DNA of 23,165 nt from the NCBI GenBank assembly GCA_964589725.1, contig CAZPUJ010000095.1, forward strand, positions 1 through 23,165, written 5' to 3'. Below the pieces are notes generated by a model that saw only the letters and a list, made by a program, of their open reading frames with translations, was not told where the DNA came from and searched no databases. The position numbers and the translations under genes were made by a program. Positions within the stretch are counted from its first letter, which is position 1, and each line of letters starts with the position of its first letter. Source of the stretch: CAYSHJ01 sp964589725 (GTDB lineage: Bacteria > Planctomycetota > Planctomycetia > Planctomycetales > Planctomycetaceae). Below are positions 1 to 8,417 of the stretch, in pieces.

Positions 1-1
1 T

Positions 2-460
2 CCCAAACAACTGGCATCACTCGATAAGTGGTTTGTCGTCGATCGTAGGTACGGAGGGGGCTTCTACGACCGTCTGGGTAACCGCTGGGATGACTACACC
101 AATCTGAACCATCAGGCTCCACTGCCGTTGAAGCTCGGTGCCGATCCGACGTGGGTCGAGGTGTCTCTGGCTGACGACATCGCGGCCCAATCCAATCAGG
201 TCGACCGACTCGAACTCCGTCTGCAACTCTCCGCCGATGCCGCCTCCGAACAAATCGCAGTCAAGTTCAACGGAATCAAGCTGCGGCCTCTAAAACAGGA
301 AGACAACTGGTGGGTCTCTGCTCTCACCCCGCAACAGACCGCAACGGGACGCAACCTGCTCACGCTGGACGGCACCAAGCCGGGTGGACGCGAGCACGCA
401 ATCTCGCTGGAGAAAGTCGAAGTCCATGTCAAATACCGGCCGAACAAACTTGAGGACTGA
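2..460 (+). CDS. C-terminal part of an exported glycosidase-like or hypothetical protein (5' end outside window)
   Basis: The frame is open from base 2 to a TGA ending at 460, so this is the last ~152 codons of a longer gene; the internal TTG at 128 is probably not its start. The visible part begins with an aromatic-rich stretch (KWFVVDRRYGGGFYDRLGNRW) typical of the end of a catalytic barrel in planctomycete glycosidase-like proteins. It continues into a beta-rich module (PTWVEVSLADD, then LELRLQL, VKFNGIKL and VEVHVKYRP) that resembles a C-terminal sandwich domain. No catalytic residue can be assigned. The family is not recognised with certainty. It is convergent with the large minus-strand gene ending at 835. 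Confidence 0.6.
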   Translation, partial: PKQLASLDKWFVVDRRYGGGFYDRLGNRWDDYTNLNHQAPLPLKLGADPTWVEVSLADDIAAQSNQVDRLELRLQLSADAASEQIAVKFNGIKLRPLKQEDNWWVSALTPQQTATGRNLLTLDGTKPGGREHAISLEKVEVHVKYRPNKLED

Positions 461-625
461 CCGCCCCTGCCAGCGTCTTCCGCGACCGTCAGGATGATCT
501 CGGAGACTTCATGCAATCAGCCGTCGAGAATTCCGCTTCGGATCTAACACGGACGAGTATGTTCGACCCCAGCAACACAGAAGCATCATTGACCCCGGTC
601 CTCTTAGTCGCTCGGTTTTCAGATA

Positions 626-716
626 ACAGGACGTAAGTGATTTATATGATATAAATGGAGTAGCGACGAATGTCATTGATTCAGTGAGCCCAAAAAAAGT
701 TCAATAGACGTCCTGT
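626..716. repeat. 91-bp AT-rich segment bounded by 9-bp inverted repeats (MITE-like)
   Basis: ACAGGACGT at 626-634 is matched perfectly by its reverse complement ACGTCCTGT at 708-716. The enclosed ~73 bases are AT-rich and contain the palindrome at 640-656 and a run of seven A near 692-698. The terminal inverted repeats and small size recall a miniature transposable element or repetitive intergenic element. No target-site duplication is visible at the outer edges, so mobility is unproven. Confidence 0.4.
640..656. repeat. 17-base palindrome ATTTATAT-G-ATATAAAT
   Basis: The two 8-base arms are perfect reverse complements around a single central G. In this GC-rich DNA such an AT-only dyad stands out. 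It could be a protein-binding operator or part of the surrounding inverted-repeat element. No gene start lies nearby on either strand, which argues against an operator of a neighbouring gene. Confidence 0.5.
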
Positions 717-834
717 CACCTCGGAGAAAAACAGGGGTTGAACAAGGCGGCGAGCCATTCGAGCGATCGGGTCAGGAGGCGACCGGCACGACACCCGCGT
801 CGCCACGGCTTCGCCCGACGCTCATCGCACGACA

Positions 835-3800
835 TCAATCGTTCCAGAGCAGCACTTCCGAGACGCCGCTGCGCGACTGGCCGCGATGCGTGAAGACGAT
901 GCGGGCTTTCGAGGATTTCACCGGATCGAAGCGAGCTTCGTTCCATTGGCTGCCGAGCGGGTGCTCGGGGGATTTCCTCGCGTTGCTGACGTCACGCCAC
1001 TCGGCGCCGGTCCAATGTTGGATGACATACGAGGTCGGAGGTTGCACGCCACCGCGGTCGTCGTAAATGGCGAGTTCGACTCGGCGGAATTCAACCTCGC
1101 GGCCGAAGTCAATCTCCAGCCAATCGGTGTCCGACTTCGATTCGTAGCTGGTCCAACGATTCATCGGCGACGGCAGAAACACCGTCTTGCCATCAATGGC
1201 ACTGGCCGGCTTTCCGCCGAAACGATCCGTGAACGAGGCGGATGCCTGGGGATAACCCTCCGGCTTCGAGTTGTAGGCGAGGTTCCCGGCTGGAGGTGCG
1301 GCCGGTTCAAGCGGCAGTGGCACATCGCCCCAGGCTTCGATCTCGCAGAGTCCGGACTTGCTCTCGGCTCGGTGATGTAGGGTGACTCGCAGTTTCATCA
1401 CCTCAATCGGATCGAAACGCACGACGTTGGCGCGGTGGCCAAGCGGCTGATCGACGACTCCGCTTGGCGACTTGATCGAGCGCCACTCGTTGTCGATCCA
1501 GGCTTCCAACTCGATCCGCTGCGGAGCACGCACGGTCGAGGCTTGCTCGCCGCTGTCGTCGAGCGGATAGAGCTTCACCGTGTGAATCGTCCGCTTCATG
1601 CCGAAATCAACCATCACCCAGTCGCGTTCGTTCGGCGAACCTTCGCATGTCCAGCGGTTGGGCGGATGCGGGACGTACCAGAAGTTACCGTCGTTCAACT
1701 TGCTGATCGACGACTTGGGCGACGAGTACGAGGCCGTCAGTCGCGGGTAGTAAGTGCCGTCGTTGTTGACCGCGAAGTTCGTCGCCACCTTCTCCGTATC
1801 CACACGCGGCTCGCGTGGGGGTGAGTTTGAATCCGGTACACTCGCCCCGTGCCTGACGAGGATTCGTTCCAGCTTCATCGACTTCGCCGTCGGTCGGCCA
1901 TCCACCAACACAAGCAAGCCGGCTCCGAGCTTGTATCGCTCACCGGTCTTGTCCCAGACGACGCTGACTCGGTGACCGCGATACGGGACGTCGTCAAGTG
2001 CGAAGTAATCCCAATCGGCCGGCGCGAGCGGATTCACTTCCAGGCCGTCGTCGTCGCGCGGCGTCAGACCGACCAGTCCCGTGATGACGAGATCGCAGTA
2101 GCCGGAATGGAAATAATGCTCGGAGTGGTTGTAGCCATCGTGGCCCTCGAACGAGCCGGTGTCGGGATGCAGTGCCTCGGCGAGATAGGGCTTGCCGTTC
2201 TTGCGGTGCGACTTCGCATAGATCGCCATCAGCTTCACATAGTCCGCTCTTGTGGGCATCGCAGCTCGAATCTCACCGACATCATTACGGACCTCAGACT
2301 TGCCCAGCGTTTCCAGCAATCCGATCGACGCCCAGGCAGTACCCCAGTAATGATAGATCTCGTCGCGAGCCTTCAAGCGTTCGGGCTCAGTGGACTTCGA
2401 CAAATTCTTCGCGGGTGTCGGCCACGAGCCATCAGCGTGTTGCGTCGAGAGCAGGAGCTTGCGGGCGTCTCGAAAGACGGCGGAGTCATCACTGCTTCCA
2501 ACCTTCGCCAAAACATAGATCGCTAGACCCGTCGTGAAGGCATCGCTCGCCACGCCCTTTTCCCAACCCCAGCCACCATTCCCATTGCGAACTTCGAGTA
2601 ACTGCTGTCGCAACTTCGCGACTTCTTCCGCCGTACCGAAGGTCTTCTCAAACAGCAGCCGTGTCGCGAGCCACTCGTAGTTATCGGGCGCCGGAGTCTG
2701 TTGCCGCTGATAGGAGATCGCTTTCTCGATCACCTCCGATCGCTTCTGTCCCGGCGTGTCGTAAGCGGCCAGAGCCAGTGTCGCCCACATCGTTGTCGCT
2801 TGATTCGCGGTCGGCAGCGACCACCGTCGCAACGTTGCGAGCTGGTTTCCGGGAGTCCAAGAGCCATCGGGAAGCTGCACTTGATGCATGAGATCGATGA
2901 CACCATCGCGAAATTCAGGCTTCGTCAATTCGTTCTGAGTCCCCTGACTGCCGAGCAGCAACTGTGCGATCACATCCAATCCACCGCCGGTGCGATCGTT
3001 AGCATTTGCCTCGCGTTCGGCGGTCTTCACGACGATCGCCTGGTACGACTTCAATTCGTCTTCGGTCAACAGCGGTGTCAATTTCGTGAGGAATTCAGCC
3101 TCGGTCTTGAAGGGCTGTTCGATCAACGGCTTAAGCTTGTCCCTGATGACCATCGGCAACTTCTCGACATCGACTTTGCCGAGCTCATAGTTTTGCAGCC
3201 GATGCGAGTTGCGATGCGAAAGCGAATTCTTCCGAGACCAATCGTCCCACTCCGCCAGTTTCTGACCATCGACCTTCAGCCCCTGACTTTGAGCCGCTCG
3301 ATGCGACCACAGCATGAACGGCACATGATGGCACGACATGCAGCCACGATCGTTCATCCAAGCGACCCCCTCTCGTTCGAGAAATGGCAGACTTCGGGTC
3401 ACCGCATCGCGCACTGCTGCATCAGTCACGGGAACGTTCGCTTGAGCGTCTCGCCCCTCGCCCGCCTCACCGCCGCTCTGCACGACATTCGCCAACGCCT
3501 TCAACATCTGCGTCGTCGCATACGGCCACGATTGGCCACTCCACCAGCAGCACGACTTCTGCAACAGGAACATCGGGTCGTTCCGCTCGACCGTCGATGG
3601 CCCGAAGTCCGCATTGAAACCGTCGCGGTCCATCAGCTTGACCCATGCCGCTTCGTAACCCTTGAGCCGCAGGGCGCTAGCCCCCGGTTCAGACGTCCCG
3701 TTTAGACTCGAGCCGGACGCTAAAGAATTCCGGCTGATCTTGGGATCGAGCATGTGGAACTGCCACGGCACATAGCCGATCAGTTCGCGGCCATGCGAGT

Positions 3801-4698
3801 CGCCGGCGAACTGGCCGGTCTCGTAAGTCTTCGTCAACGCCTTGATCTTGTGACCATCGCGTTCCTCATCGTTCTTGTAGACCGGGAAGAAGAATTTTCG
3901 TTTGTCATCCCAGAGCAGTTGCAGCATCTTCGCCTTGAGCGAGTCGGCTTTCTTCTCGAACCGCTCCGCAATGTCATTCGTTTCTGCCAGCCGAGCGAGC
4001 TTCGCGATTGCGACCGCGTCGGCCCACATGTAGGCGTTGAAAGACGGCCGATAGCTGGGTGCACCCCGCAAAATGTCCTTGGTCTGGCGGCTGTTGATGT
4101 TGAACTCCATGCCGTCGTCGTGACCGGTTTGCCAAAACAGCCCGACCTCGGGGACGAAGTGGTGTTGCTCCCAGCCTTCGTAGTTCCTGACGAGGTCCGG
4201 CAGCAGGTCGATCGCGAACGCATCGTCGCGATGGACTTGATTCACCGCCCACGTGCTGTCCGCCAGCCACGTCGAATAGTTTCTCGGCTGAGCCCCCGGC
4301 GTGCGAAACCAGTACGTCAAATAGTCCCGAGCAATCCTCGGTTGCCGCAGCCAGCGCGCCTCATAAAGCTGATGCCCCGCCGGGCAACTGATCGCACCGT
4401 AAGCCCCCGACCAAAACGGCCGGTCGATGAACTCGGTGACCGAGTAACCGCTGTTGGGTGAGCCGTAGGTGAGATGCTTCGTCAGCAGTTCCCAGCGGTA
4501 GTAGTAAGTCGTCGTAATGTCCGCATCGGGGCACTCGAAGAACGGGATCTGCTCGGCGTACCAATCCCAATCGCGATTGTCCCAGAAAGTCTGGGCCTCA
4601 AGCTGCTTCTGCTTGTCGAGCACTTGAGCCGACGCCTCGTGAGGCGTGGTCATGGCTGCCGCGAGGAAGTACGCCAGCACAAGTCGAAAGAGTGTCAC
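835..4698 (-). CDS. Exported MGH1-like (GH63-related) glycoside hydrolase with nested squalene-cyclase-like domain and two discoidin domains
   Basis: The protein has 1287 residues and a signal peptide (cleavage near residue 25, EASAQ). Residues ~30-407 and ~811-950 together form an MGH1-like (alpha/alpha) toroidal glycoside hydrolase: SCCWWSGQSWPYATTQ near 382-397 precedes the break, and GHDGYNHSEHYFHSGYCDL near 852-870 follows it. Between them, ~408-810 read as a complete squalene-cyclase-like alpha-toroid, with CMSCHH at 453-458 and QW-like repeats NGGWGWEKG and QHADGSWPTP. Residues ~973-1125 and ~1137-1287 are two F5/8 type C domains (NRWT, WVMVDFG/WLEIDFG, final CEIEAWGD/SEVLLWND), probably glycan-binding. 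About 25 residues at 323-347 come from an embedded palindromic repeat. The start is GTG with a strong upstream GAGGAGA. The gene lies 39 bp after the FG-GAP gene, so the two are probably cotranscribed. The role is likely extracytoplasmic glycan hydrolysis; the substrate is unknown. Confidence 0.85.
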   Translation of the reverse strand: MTLFRLVLAYFLAAAMTTPHEASAQVLDKQKQLEAQTFWDNRDWDWYAEQIPFFECPDADITTTYYYRWELLTKHLTYGSPNSGYSVTEFIDRPFWSGAYGAISCPAGHQLYEARWLRQPRIARDYLTYWFRTPGAQPRNYSTWLADSTWAVNQVHRDDAFAIDLLPDLVRNYEGWEQHHFVPEVGLFWQTGHDDGMEFNINSRQTKDILRGAPSYRPSFNAYMWADAVAIAKLARLAETNDIAERFEKKADSLKAKMLQLLWDDKRKFFFPVYKNDEERDGHKIKALTKTYETGQFAGDSHGRELIGYVPWQFHMLDPKISRNSLASGSSLNGTSEPGASALRLKGYEAAWVKLMDRDGFNADFGPSTVERNDPMFLLQKSCCWWSGQSWPYATTQMLKALANVVQSGGEAGEGRDAQANVPVTDAAVRDAVTRSLPFLEREGVAWMNDRGCMSCHHVPFMLWSHRAAQSQGLKVDGQKLAEWDDWSRKNSLSHRNSHRLQNYELGKVDVEKLPMVIRDKLKPLIEQPFKTEAEFLTKLTPLLTEDELKSYQAIVVKTAEREANANDRTGGGLDVIAQLLLGSQGTQNELTKPEFRDGVIDLMHQVQLPDGSWTPGNQLATLRRWSLPTANQATTMWATLALAAYDTPGQKRSEVIEKAISYQRQQTPAPDNYEWLATRLLFEKTFGTAEEVAKLRQQLLEVRNGNGGWGWEKGVASDAFTTGLAIYVLAKVGSSDDSAVFRDARKLLLSTQHADGSWPTPAKNLSKSTEPERLKARDEIYHYWGTAWASIGLLETLGKSEVRNDVGEIRAAMPTRADYVKLMAIYAKSHRKNGKPYLAEALHPDTGSFEGHDGYNHSEHYFHSGYCDLVITGLVGLTPRDDDGLEVNPLAPADWDYFALDDVPYRGHRVSVVWDKTGERYKLGAGLLVLVDGRPTAKSMKLERILVRHGASVPDSNSPPREPRVDTEKVATNFAVNNDGTYYPRLTASYSSPKSSISKLNDGNFWYVPHPPNRWTCEGSPNERDWVMVDFGMKRTIHTVKLYPLDDSGEQASTVRAPQRIELEAWIDNEWRSIKSPSGVVDQPLGHRANVVRFDPIEVMKLRVTLHHRAESKSGLCEIEAWGDVPLPLEPAAPPAGNLAYNSKPEGYPQASASFTDRFGGKPASAIDGKTVFLPSPMNRWTSYESKSDTDWLEIDFGREVEFRRVELAIYDDRGGVQPPTSYVIQHWTGAEWRDVSNARKSPEHPLGSQWNEARFDPVKSSKARIVFTHRGQSRSGVSEVLLWND
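2266..3477 (-). other. Inserted squalene-cyclase-like domain with CxxCH inside the glycoside hydrolase
   Basis: These codons (residues ~408-811) resemble the stand-alone planctomycete squalene-hopene-cyclase-like family: an N-terminal block ending in FLEREGVAWMNDRGCMSCHH, a helical linker (LTEDELKSYQAIV), and repeats ending in DGSW, GGWGWEKG and DGSWP. The canonical DXDD catalytic motif of squalene-hopene cyclases was not found, so cyclase activity is doubtful. CxxCH could bind haem c covalently after export. The limits are where glycosidase-type sequence stops and restarts, accurate to perhaps 10 residues. Confidence 0.65.
3658..3732 (-). repeat. Palindromic (REP-like) element embedded in frame in the glycoside hydrolase gene
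   Basis: The core GGGCTAGCGCCC (minus strand, 3672-3683) lies in a 24-base unit (3666-3689) matching 21 of 24 bases of an intergenic copy at 16440-16463. The adjoining bases form further small stems (CGTCC/GGACG and TTTAG/CTAAA). The translation is a Ser/Gly/Ala-rich stretch (LASGSSLNGTSEPGASAL) at residues 326-343, between HMLDPK and KGYEAAW, where related hydrolases run on almost directly. The outer limits are estimated from where family-like sequence ends. Confidence 0.6.
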
Positions 4699-4702
4699 GG
4701 TA

Positions 4703-4709
4703 TCTCCTC
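4703..4709 (-). promoter_or_regulatory. Shine-Dalgarno GAGGAGA supporting a GTG start
   Basis: On the minus strand GAGGAGA ends four bases before GTG at 4698-4696. It supports the GTG as the true start of the large hydrolase, which then begins with a clean signal peptide. Confidence 0.6.
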
Positions 4710-4737
4710 AGATCGGCTGCAGGTCACAGTTCGACGC

Positions 4738-7110
4738 TTAGCGGACGATCACGTTCTCGACCAAGCTGTTGGCGTCGAGGTCGAATTCGTAGGTCCGGTT
4801 GTCGATGGTGATCGACTTGATGTGGCCTTGTGAGTTGCGAGTGAGCGTGGCTTCAGTGCGGGCCAGGTGGACGGTGCCGTTTTCGTGGCGGTAGAGGAAC
4901 GTGCGAGGTTGGTCCATCGAATAGACGTCGGCCATCAAGAGCCATTCGTCGAGGCAGCCGGGCGAGCCGCGTTTGAAGCGGTCGAGAGCGAACTGCAGCA
5001 TGTGCTCGCTGTCGGTGAAGTATTGGTTGGCAAGCGATGCGATCGACTCTTGCCGCGTTTCGAGGAAGAAGGGAATGCCGAAACGCGGCGGCGTGTAGGT
5101 GGTCTCGTTGCGGCAGACATTCAACGTCCTCGATTTGCCGGGACCGGTCAGCCAGTAGTCGGCCCAGGCCTTGTTCCAGTTCTTGTCGTCGCCGTCCCAC
5201 AGCTTGGTTTCGTCGAAGTGCTTCTTCGTGGCGTCCCAGTCGACGCCGATGCCAGTTGGCCCTTTGAACTTCACGTCGGCCCCGGCGATCTTTTGCATGT
5301 GATGCCAGTACTTCTGGTTGTACTTCGGGACGGCGACGAAGCGGGTCGCATCGACTCGATGATTCAGTTCGTGAGCGAGCACGACTCCGAAGTAATCATT
5401 GTCCTGCGGTTTGAAGTCTTTTGGAAACGGATTCTCCATACTCTTCGGCTTACCTGATTCGCTCGCGAAGATGTTCACGCCGCCGGCATGCAGTACGTCC
5501 AAACGTGGACCCAAGTACTCGGCGATCGTGATGACCTCGGTGATTGCCTGTACCGAACGATCGCCCAACAGCGGCTTCGGGATCTGCGAGAGATAGCTGT
5601 AGAGAGTCTCTTGCTGATTCGGTGTCGCTCGACCGTTCTCGATGATGAGCGTGCCGAACTCGATCAAGATGTCCTTGAGCCGACCTTGAAAGCCGATGGT
5701 TCCGGCGACGAACCGGCGATGCGCCGCGGCATCGGGATCACCGTCATGCAACAGCATGAGCAGCGTCCAAGTTTGATAGGCCAGCGACGGCACATACGGC
5801 TGAGCCTGATCGTCCTGCTTGCCGTGCTTCAGCCACTGCGAGTTCTCGGTGATGTGTTTGGTGTACCAATCGCGAACTCCCTTCCGAGCTGCGGGCGTAT
5901 TCAGAAAACCTTGGCACAGCCGATACATGCCGTGATGCAGACCGATCAGCTCGGTGCGCAGTGCGTCGTCTTGTTTGAGAGCCGCTCCGAGATCTTGAGG
6001 ATGCTCGCGCATGATGGCGGTCATGCGATCGAGCAACTTCGATGTCGGTACTCCGCGCAACCAAAACATCTTCCCGTGGCGACCTCCCGAAACGATGTCG
6101 AGCGTGCCGTCGCCATCCAGATCGCCAAACGTCGGAGTCGCATCGTCTCCGGCGATCGCTCGCAGGTCGATCGCCGTTCCCGTCGAGAGAACTGGGGCGA
6201 CCTCGGTCATGATCTGCGGAACCGACCGGGCGTCCTTTCGCGAACTCGCGACGTCCGCTGAATTCATGAGGAAGCCCATCGTCCCCCAGTTCATGCCGTA
6301 AGCGACATCGACTCGGCCATCTTGATTCACGTCGAACAACATCGGATGCACGTTGTAGGAAAAGCCCTTCTCCGAGCCGCCAATCGTCAGTGCGATTCCC
6401 TCTGCAAACTTCGCCAACTTGGCCGACCCGATGTTTTGAAAGCAGGTGATCGGCCCAGAGAACGCACCCGCCACGAGATCAACGTCGCCGTCGCCATCCC
6501 AGTCGCGCGCATCAATTCTCCCGCCGCAACCTTTGGGCAATGTGAGTGGCTTCCCGTCTGGCCCTTCCAGCGGTTTCGGATCGGCAAACGCCGGTTGCTT
6601 CGCCGATCCGCGATTCTCTAAGACAACCACTTGCACGTCGGAGTGAGCGACCACCAAGTCCGGCCTCTTGTCGCCGTTCATGTCGATCAAGCACGCCGTC
6701 GTTGCTTGAGTCCCAAATTGCAGCGGCTGGCCATTCAATATGACCGCTTCGAGACTATCGAACCACCCCTGCCCTTGATTCCGCATCAACCAGACTCGCC
6801 CATCTCCCGCGCCGATCAGCACGTCGTCATCGCCATCAGTATCCCAATCCACCAGCCGAGTGACGGCGTGCTTCCCGAAATCATGCGCTACCTCTTTCGG
6901 AGTGATCTCCACGGGCGGCTCATAAGTCGTGGCCCCAGCCAACGGCGCGGCTAGCTTCTCAAGCAATTGATTGCTGACAATCGTCGGGCATTGGCTGTTG
7001 CCGACGAGCAAGAACTTGAGCGGCTTTAGGGGATCGACTCCCCAGGCATTCGTCATCCCCATGCCGATGAGAAAGAACGCAGCTAGCCACGTCGTTGATT
7101 TGGTCGTCAT
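4738..7110 (-). CDS. Exported FG-GAP/VCBS repeat protein with a zincin-type HELNH motif
   Basis: The protein has 790 residues and an N-terminal signal peptide (residues 1-24, ending NAWG). Residues ~30-54 (KFLLVGNSQCPTIV) resemble the first block of SGNH hydrolases, but the rest of that fold is absent. Residues ~75-350 contain FG-GAP/VCBS propeller repeats, each with a calcium-loop motif: DWDTDGDDD (88-96), DMNGDKRPD (143-151), DWDGDGDVD (203-211), DVNQDGRVD (260-268) and DLDGDGTLD (330-338). A helical region follows. HELNH at 580-584 is a canonical HExxH zinc-protease motif; Glu688 in RQESIASLANQYF is a possible third zinc ligand. This suggests a calcium-stabilised propeller guiding a secreted metallopeptidase. 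The start is ATG with a weak upstream purine run. It probably shares a transcript with the hydrolase 39 bp downstream. Confidence 0.8.
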   Translation of the reverse strand: MTTKSTTWLAAFFLIGMGMTNAWGVDPLKPLKFLLVGNSQCPTIVSNQLLEKLAAPLAGATTYEPPVEITPKEVAHDFGKHAVTRLVDWDTDGDDDVLIGAGDGRVWLMRNQGQGWFDSLEAVILNGQPLQFGTQATTACLIDMNGDKRPDLVVAHSDVQVVVLENRGSAKQPAFADPKPLEGPDGKPLTLPKGCGGRIDARDWDGDGDVDLVAGAFSGPITCFQNIGSAKLAKFAEGIALTIGGSEKGFSYNVHPMLFDVNQDGRVDVAYGMNWGTMGFLMNSADVASSRKDARSVPQIMTEVAPVLSTGTAIDLRAIAGDDATPTFGDLDGDGTLDIVSGGRHGKMFWLRGVPTSKLLDRMTAIMREHPQDLGAALKQDDALRTELIGLHHGMYRLCQGFLNTPAARKGVRDWYTKHITENSQWLKHGKQDDQAQPYVPSLAYQTWTLLMLLHDGDPDAAAHRRFVAGTIGFQGRLKDILIEFGTLIIENGRATPNQQETLYSYLSQIPKPLLGDRSVQAITEVITIAEYLGPRLDVLHAGGVNIFASESGKPKSMENPFPKDFKPQDNDYFGVVLAHELNHRVDATRFVAVPKYNQKYWHHMQKIAGADVKFKGPTGIGVDWDATKKHFDETKLWDGDDKNWNKAWADYWLTGPGKSRTLNVCRNETTYTPPRFGIPFFLETRQESIASLANQYFTDSEHMLQFALDRFKRGSPGCLDEWLLMADVYSMDQPRTFLYRHENGTVHLARTEATLTRNSQGHIKSITIDNRTYEFDLDANSLVENVIVR

Positions 7111-7300
7111 CGAAAATATTCTCTGTTTTATTCCGTTGTTCGCCCTGTCACTCGATGTCGCGAGTGCGAGCTTGGTACGCGTTACGACTCACCCGTCGGA
7201 AATGGGCATGCCGAGGCCACCAGCAGGAATAGCACAGACAAGTTCAGCCGCGATCGAGCGGATGGCATGGTGTTTGTTTTTCCCCAACTGGAGTCTGCGT

Positions 7301-8104
7301 CTACTTTCGCCATTCATCGATGGTTTGCCGGATCAACGGAGATTGCACGGAGATGGCCAGTCCCAATGAAGTGTGAAAAGTCCGCTCTTCGAACGCCGTC
7401 GAGGACTTATCTGTCTGTCGAAGCATGCCGATCACAAGGCCAACGACGATCGGTTCGTTCTCGATCCAAGTCACGACCGGTGCGCCGCTGTCACCACCAA
7501 AGTGCGAGTAATCCACGAACATCGTCTTCGCGCTCGCCAGCGGTCTGAGAGGGTGAGTCGCAACCGAGCCTTTGCGGAGGATTGGCCAGCCAGCGGAATT
7601 CGCTTCAACCCCGGCAGGGAAACAGGGAATGAAGACATCCTGCCCAACTCGGATCAGCCGCTCTTCCGCTAATCTGGCTTCGGCGATCTGATGTTCATCA
7701 AATGGTTTCACATCGACGCCTTTAGGCAGGTTCACGGCAATCACCGCGACATCGACATCAGGGTGACGTACCCACAATGGCGTGTCACCATTTCGGATCG
7801 CCAATTCTGCCTCCGTGCGAACGTACTCTGTCTCTTTGCTGAGCGTTCGGAAGACGATCTTGCATTTCTCCTCCGGCATTTCGCCGAATACATGGGCCGC
7901 GGTGACGAATAGATGCCGCATTCCTGTGTCAGTCTTGTCGCGTGCCGTCACGAAAAACCCAGTGCTCGACTTCGAACCGTTGGTGATCCGAACTGTCGCT
8001 CGGAGCGAATCCTCGGCCAATTCAGCGGCGACCGATGAGCGAGCAGATGCAAGAAACATCGATAGCAGCACGATCGAAAGGTGAAGTCGCAAGTTCCGGG
8101 TCAT
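7301..8104 (-). CDS. Exported trypsin-like serine protease
   Basis: I chose the ATG at 8104 because AAAAGGA lies about eight bases upstream and the protein then begins directly with a signal peptide (MTRNLRLHLSIVLLSMF, cleavage near SSVAA). The in-frame ATG at 8131 would add nine residues and has a poorer ribosome site. The mature part is a chymotrypsin-fold protease. His lies in FVTAAHVFG (His71 with this start), Asp in HPDVDVAVIAV (~118), and Ser in HFGGDSGAPVV (Ser206), so the triad is complete. At 267 residues it is a bare catalytic domain with no PDZ domain, unlike DegP/HtrA. It lies 190 bp upstream of the FG-GAP gene on the same strand. The target is unknown. Confidence 0.85.
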   Translation of the reverse strand: MTRNLRLHLSIVLLSMFLASARSSVAAELAEDSLRATVRITNGSKSSTGFFVTARDKTDTGMRHLFVTAAHVFGEMPEEKCKIVFRTLSKETEYVRTEAELAIRNGDTPLWVRHPDVDVAVIAVNLPKGVDVKPFDEHQIAEARLAEERLIRVGQDVFIPCFPAGVEANSAGWPILRKGSVATHPLRPLASAKTMFVDYSHFGGDSGAPVVTWIENEPIVVGLVIGMLRQTDKSSTAFEERTFHTSLGLAISVQSPLIRQTIDEWRK

Positions 8105-8417
8105 CAGCTGGGTCCTTTTCCGGGAAGGCATCGTGATCGTTGTTGTCCATGGTCATTGTGAAACCATACGGGCCGCAGTCGGCCAGCCCGTGAATGTGTT
8201 TCGAAGCCTACCACTCATCCGTTCGAAATGCTGCCGCTGGCAGACCATCGCGATTGTAGAGATTGGCTCCGGATGGGTGCATGCTGAAGGCGTAGTGGAT
8301 CGCAACCAGGATATGATCCCACACCTTCGACCTACAGCACCAAGCCAACGTTTAAGTCGCGACCCCGATCCTCGTTTGCCCCGCACCACATGATCGCAGC
8401 CTTTCTGGGAGTCCACG
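8105..8417. other. Divergent intergenic region
   Basis: About 310 bases separate the minus-strand protease start from the plus-strand GH20-like gene start and should carry promoters for both. I see no convincing coding sequence. No confident -35/-10 pair or operator could be picked out, as planctomycete promoters often do not match the E. coli consensus. GGGAG at about 8408-8412 is the ribosome site of the plus-strand gene. Confidence 0.4.

Larger units (their letters stand above)
461..834. other. Intergenic region between convergent genes, no gene seen
   Basis: This stretch separates the plus-strand gene ending at 460 from the minus-strand gene ending at 835. I see no convincing coding sequence. 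Its middle (about 610-715) is clearly more AT-rich than its surroundings and holds a 17-base palindrome and a pair of 9-base inverted repeats, listed separately. No stem followed by a T-run could be identified as a terminator for either gene. Confidence 0.5.

Noticed and set aside
716..946. 76-codon minus-strand frame overlapping the end of the hydrolase gene
   Set aside because: It is Arg-rich, overlaps a real gene in another frame and shows no recognisable motif. I considered a transposase relic at 735-834 but could not support it.
2701..4461. Long plus-strand frames at 2701-3705 and 3754-4461
   Set aside because: Both are antisense to the large glycoside hydrolase, which carries clear family motifs there; their products look like no protein.
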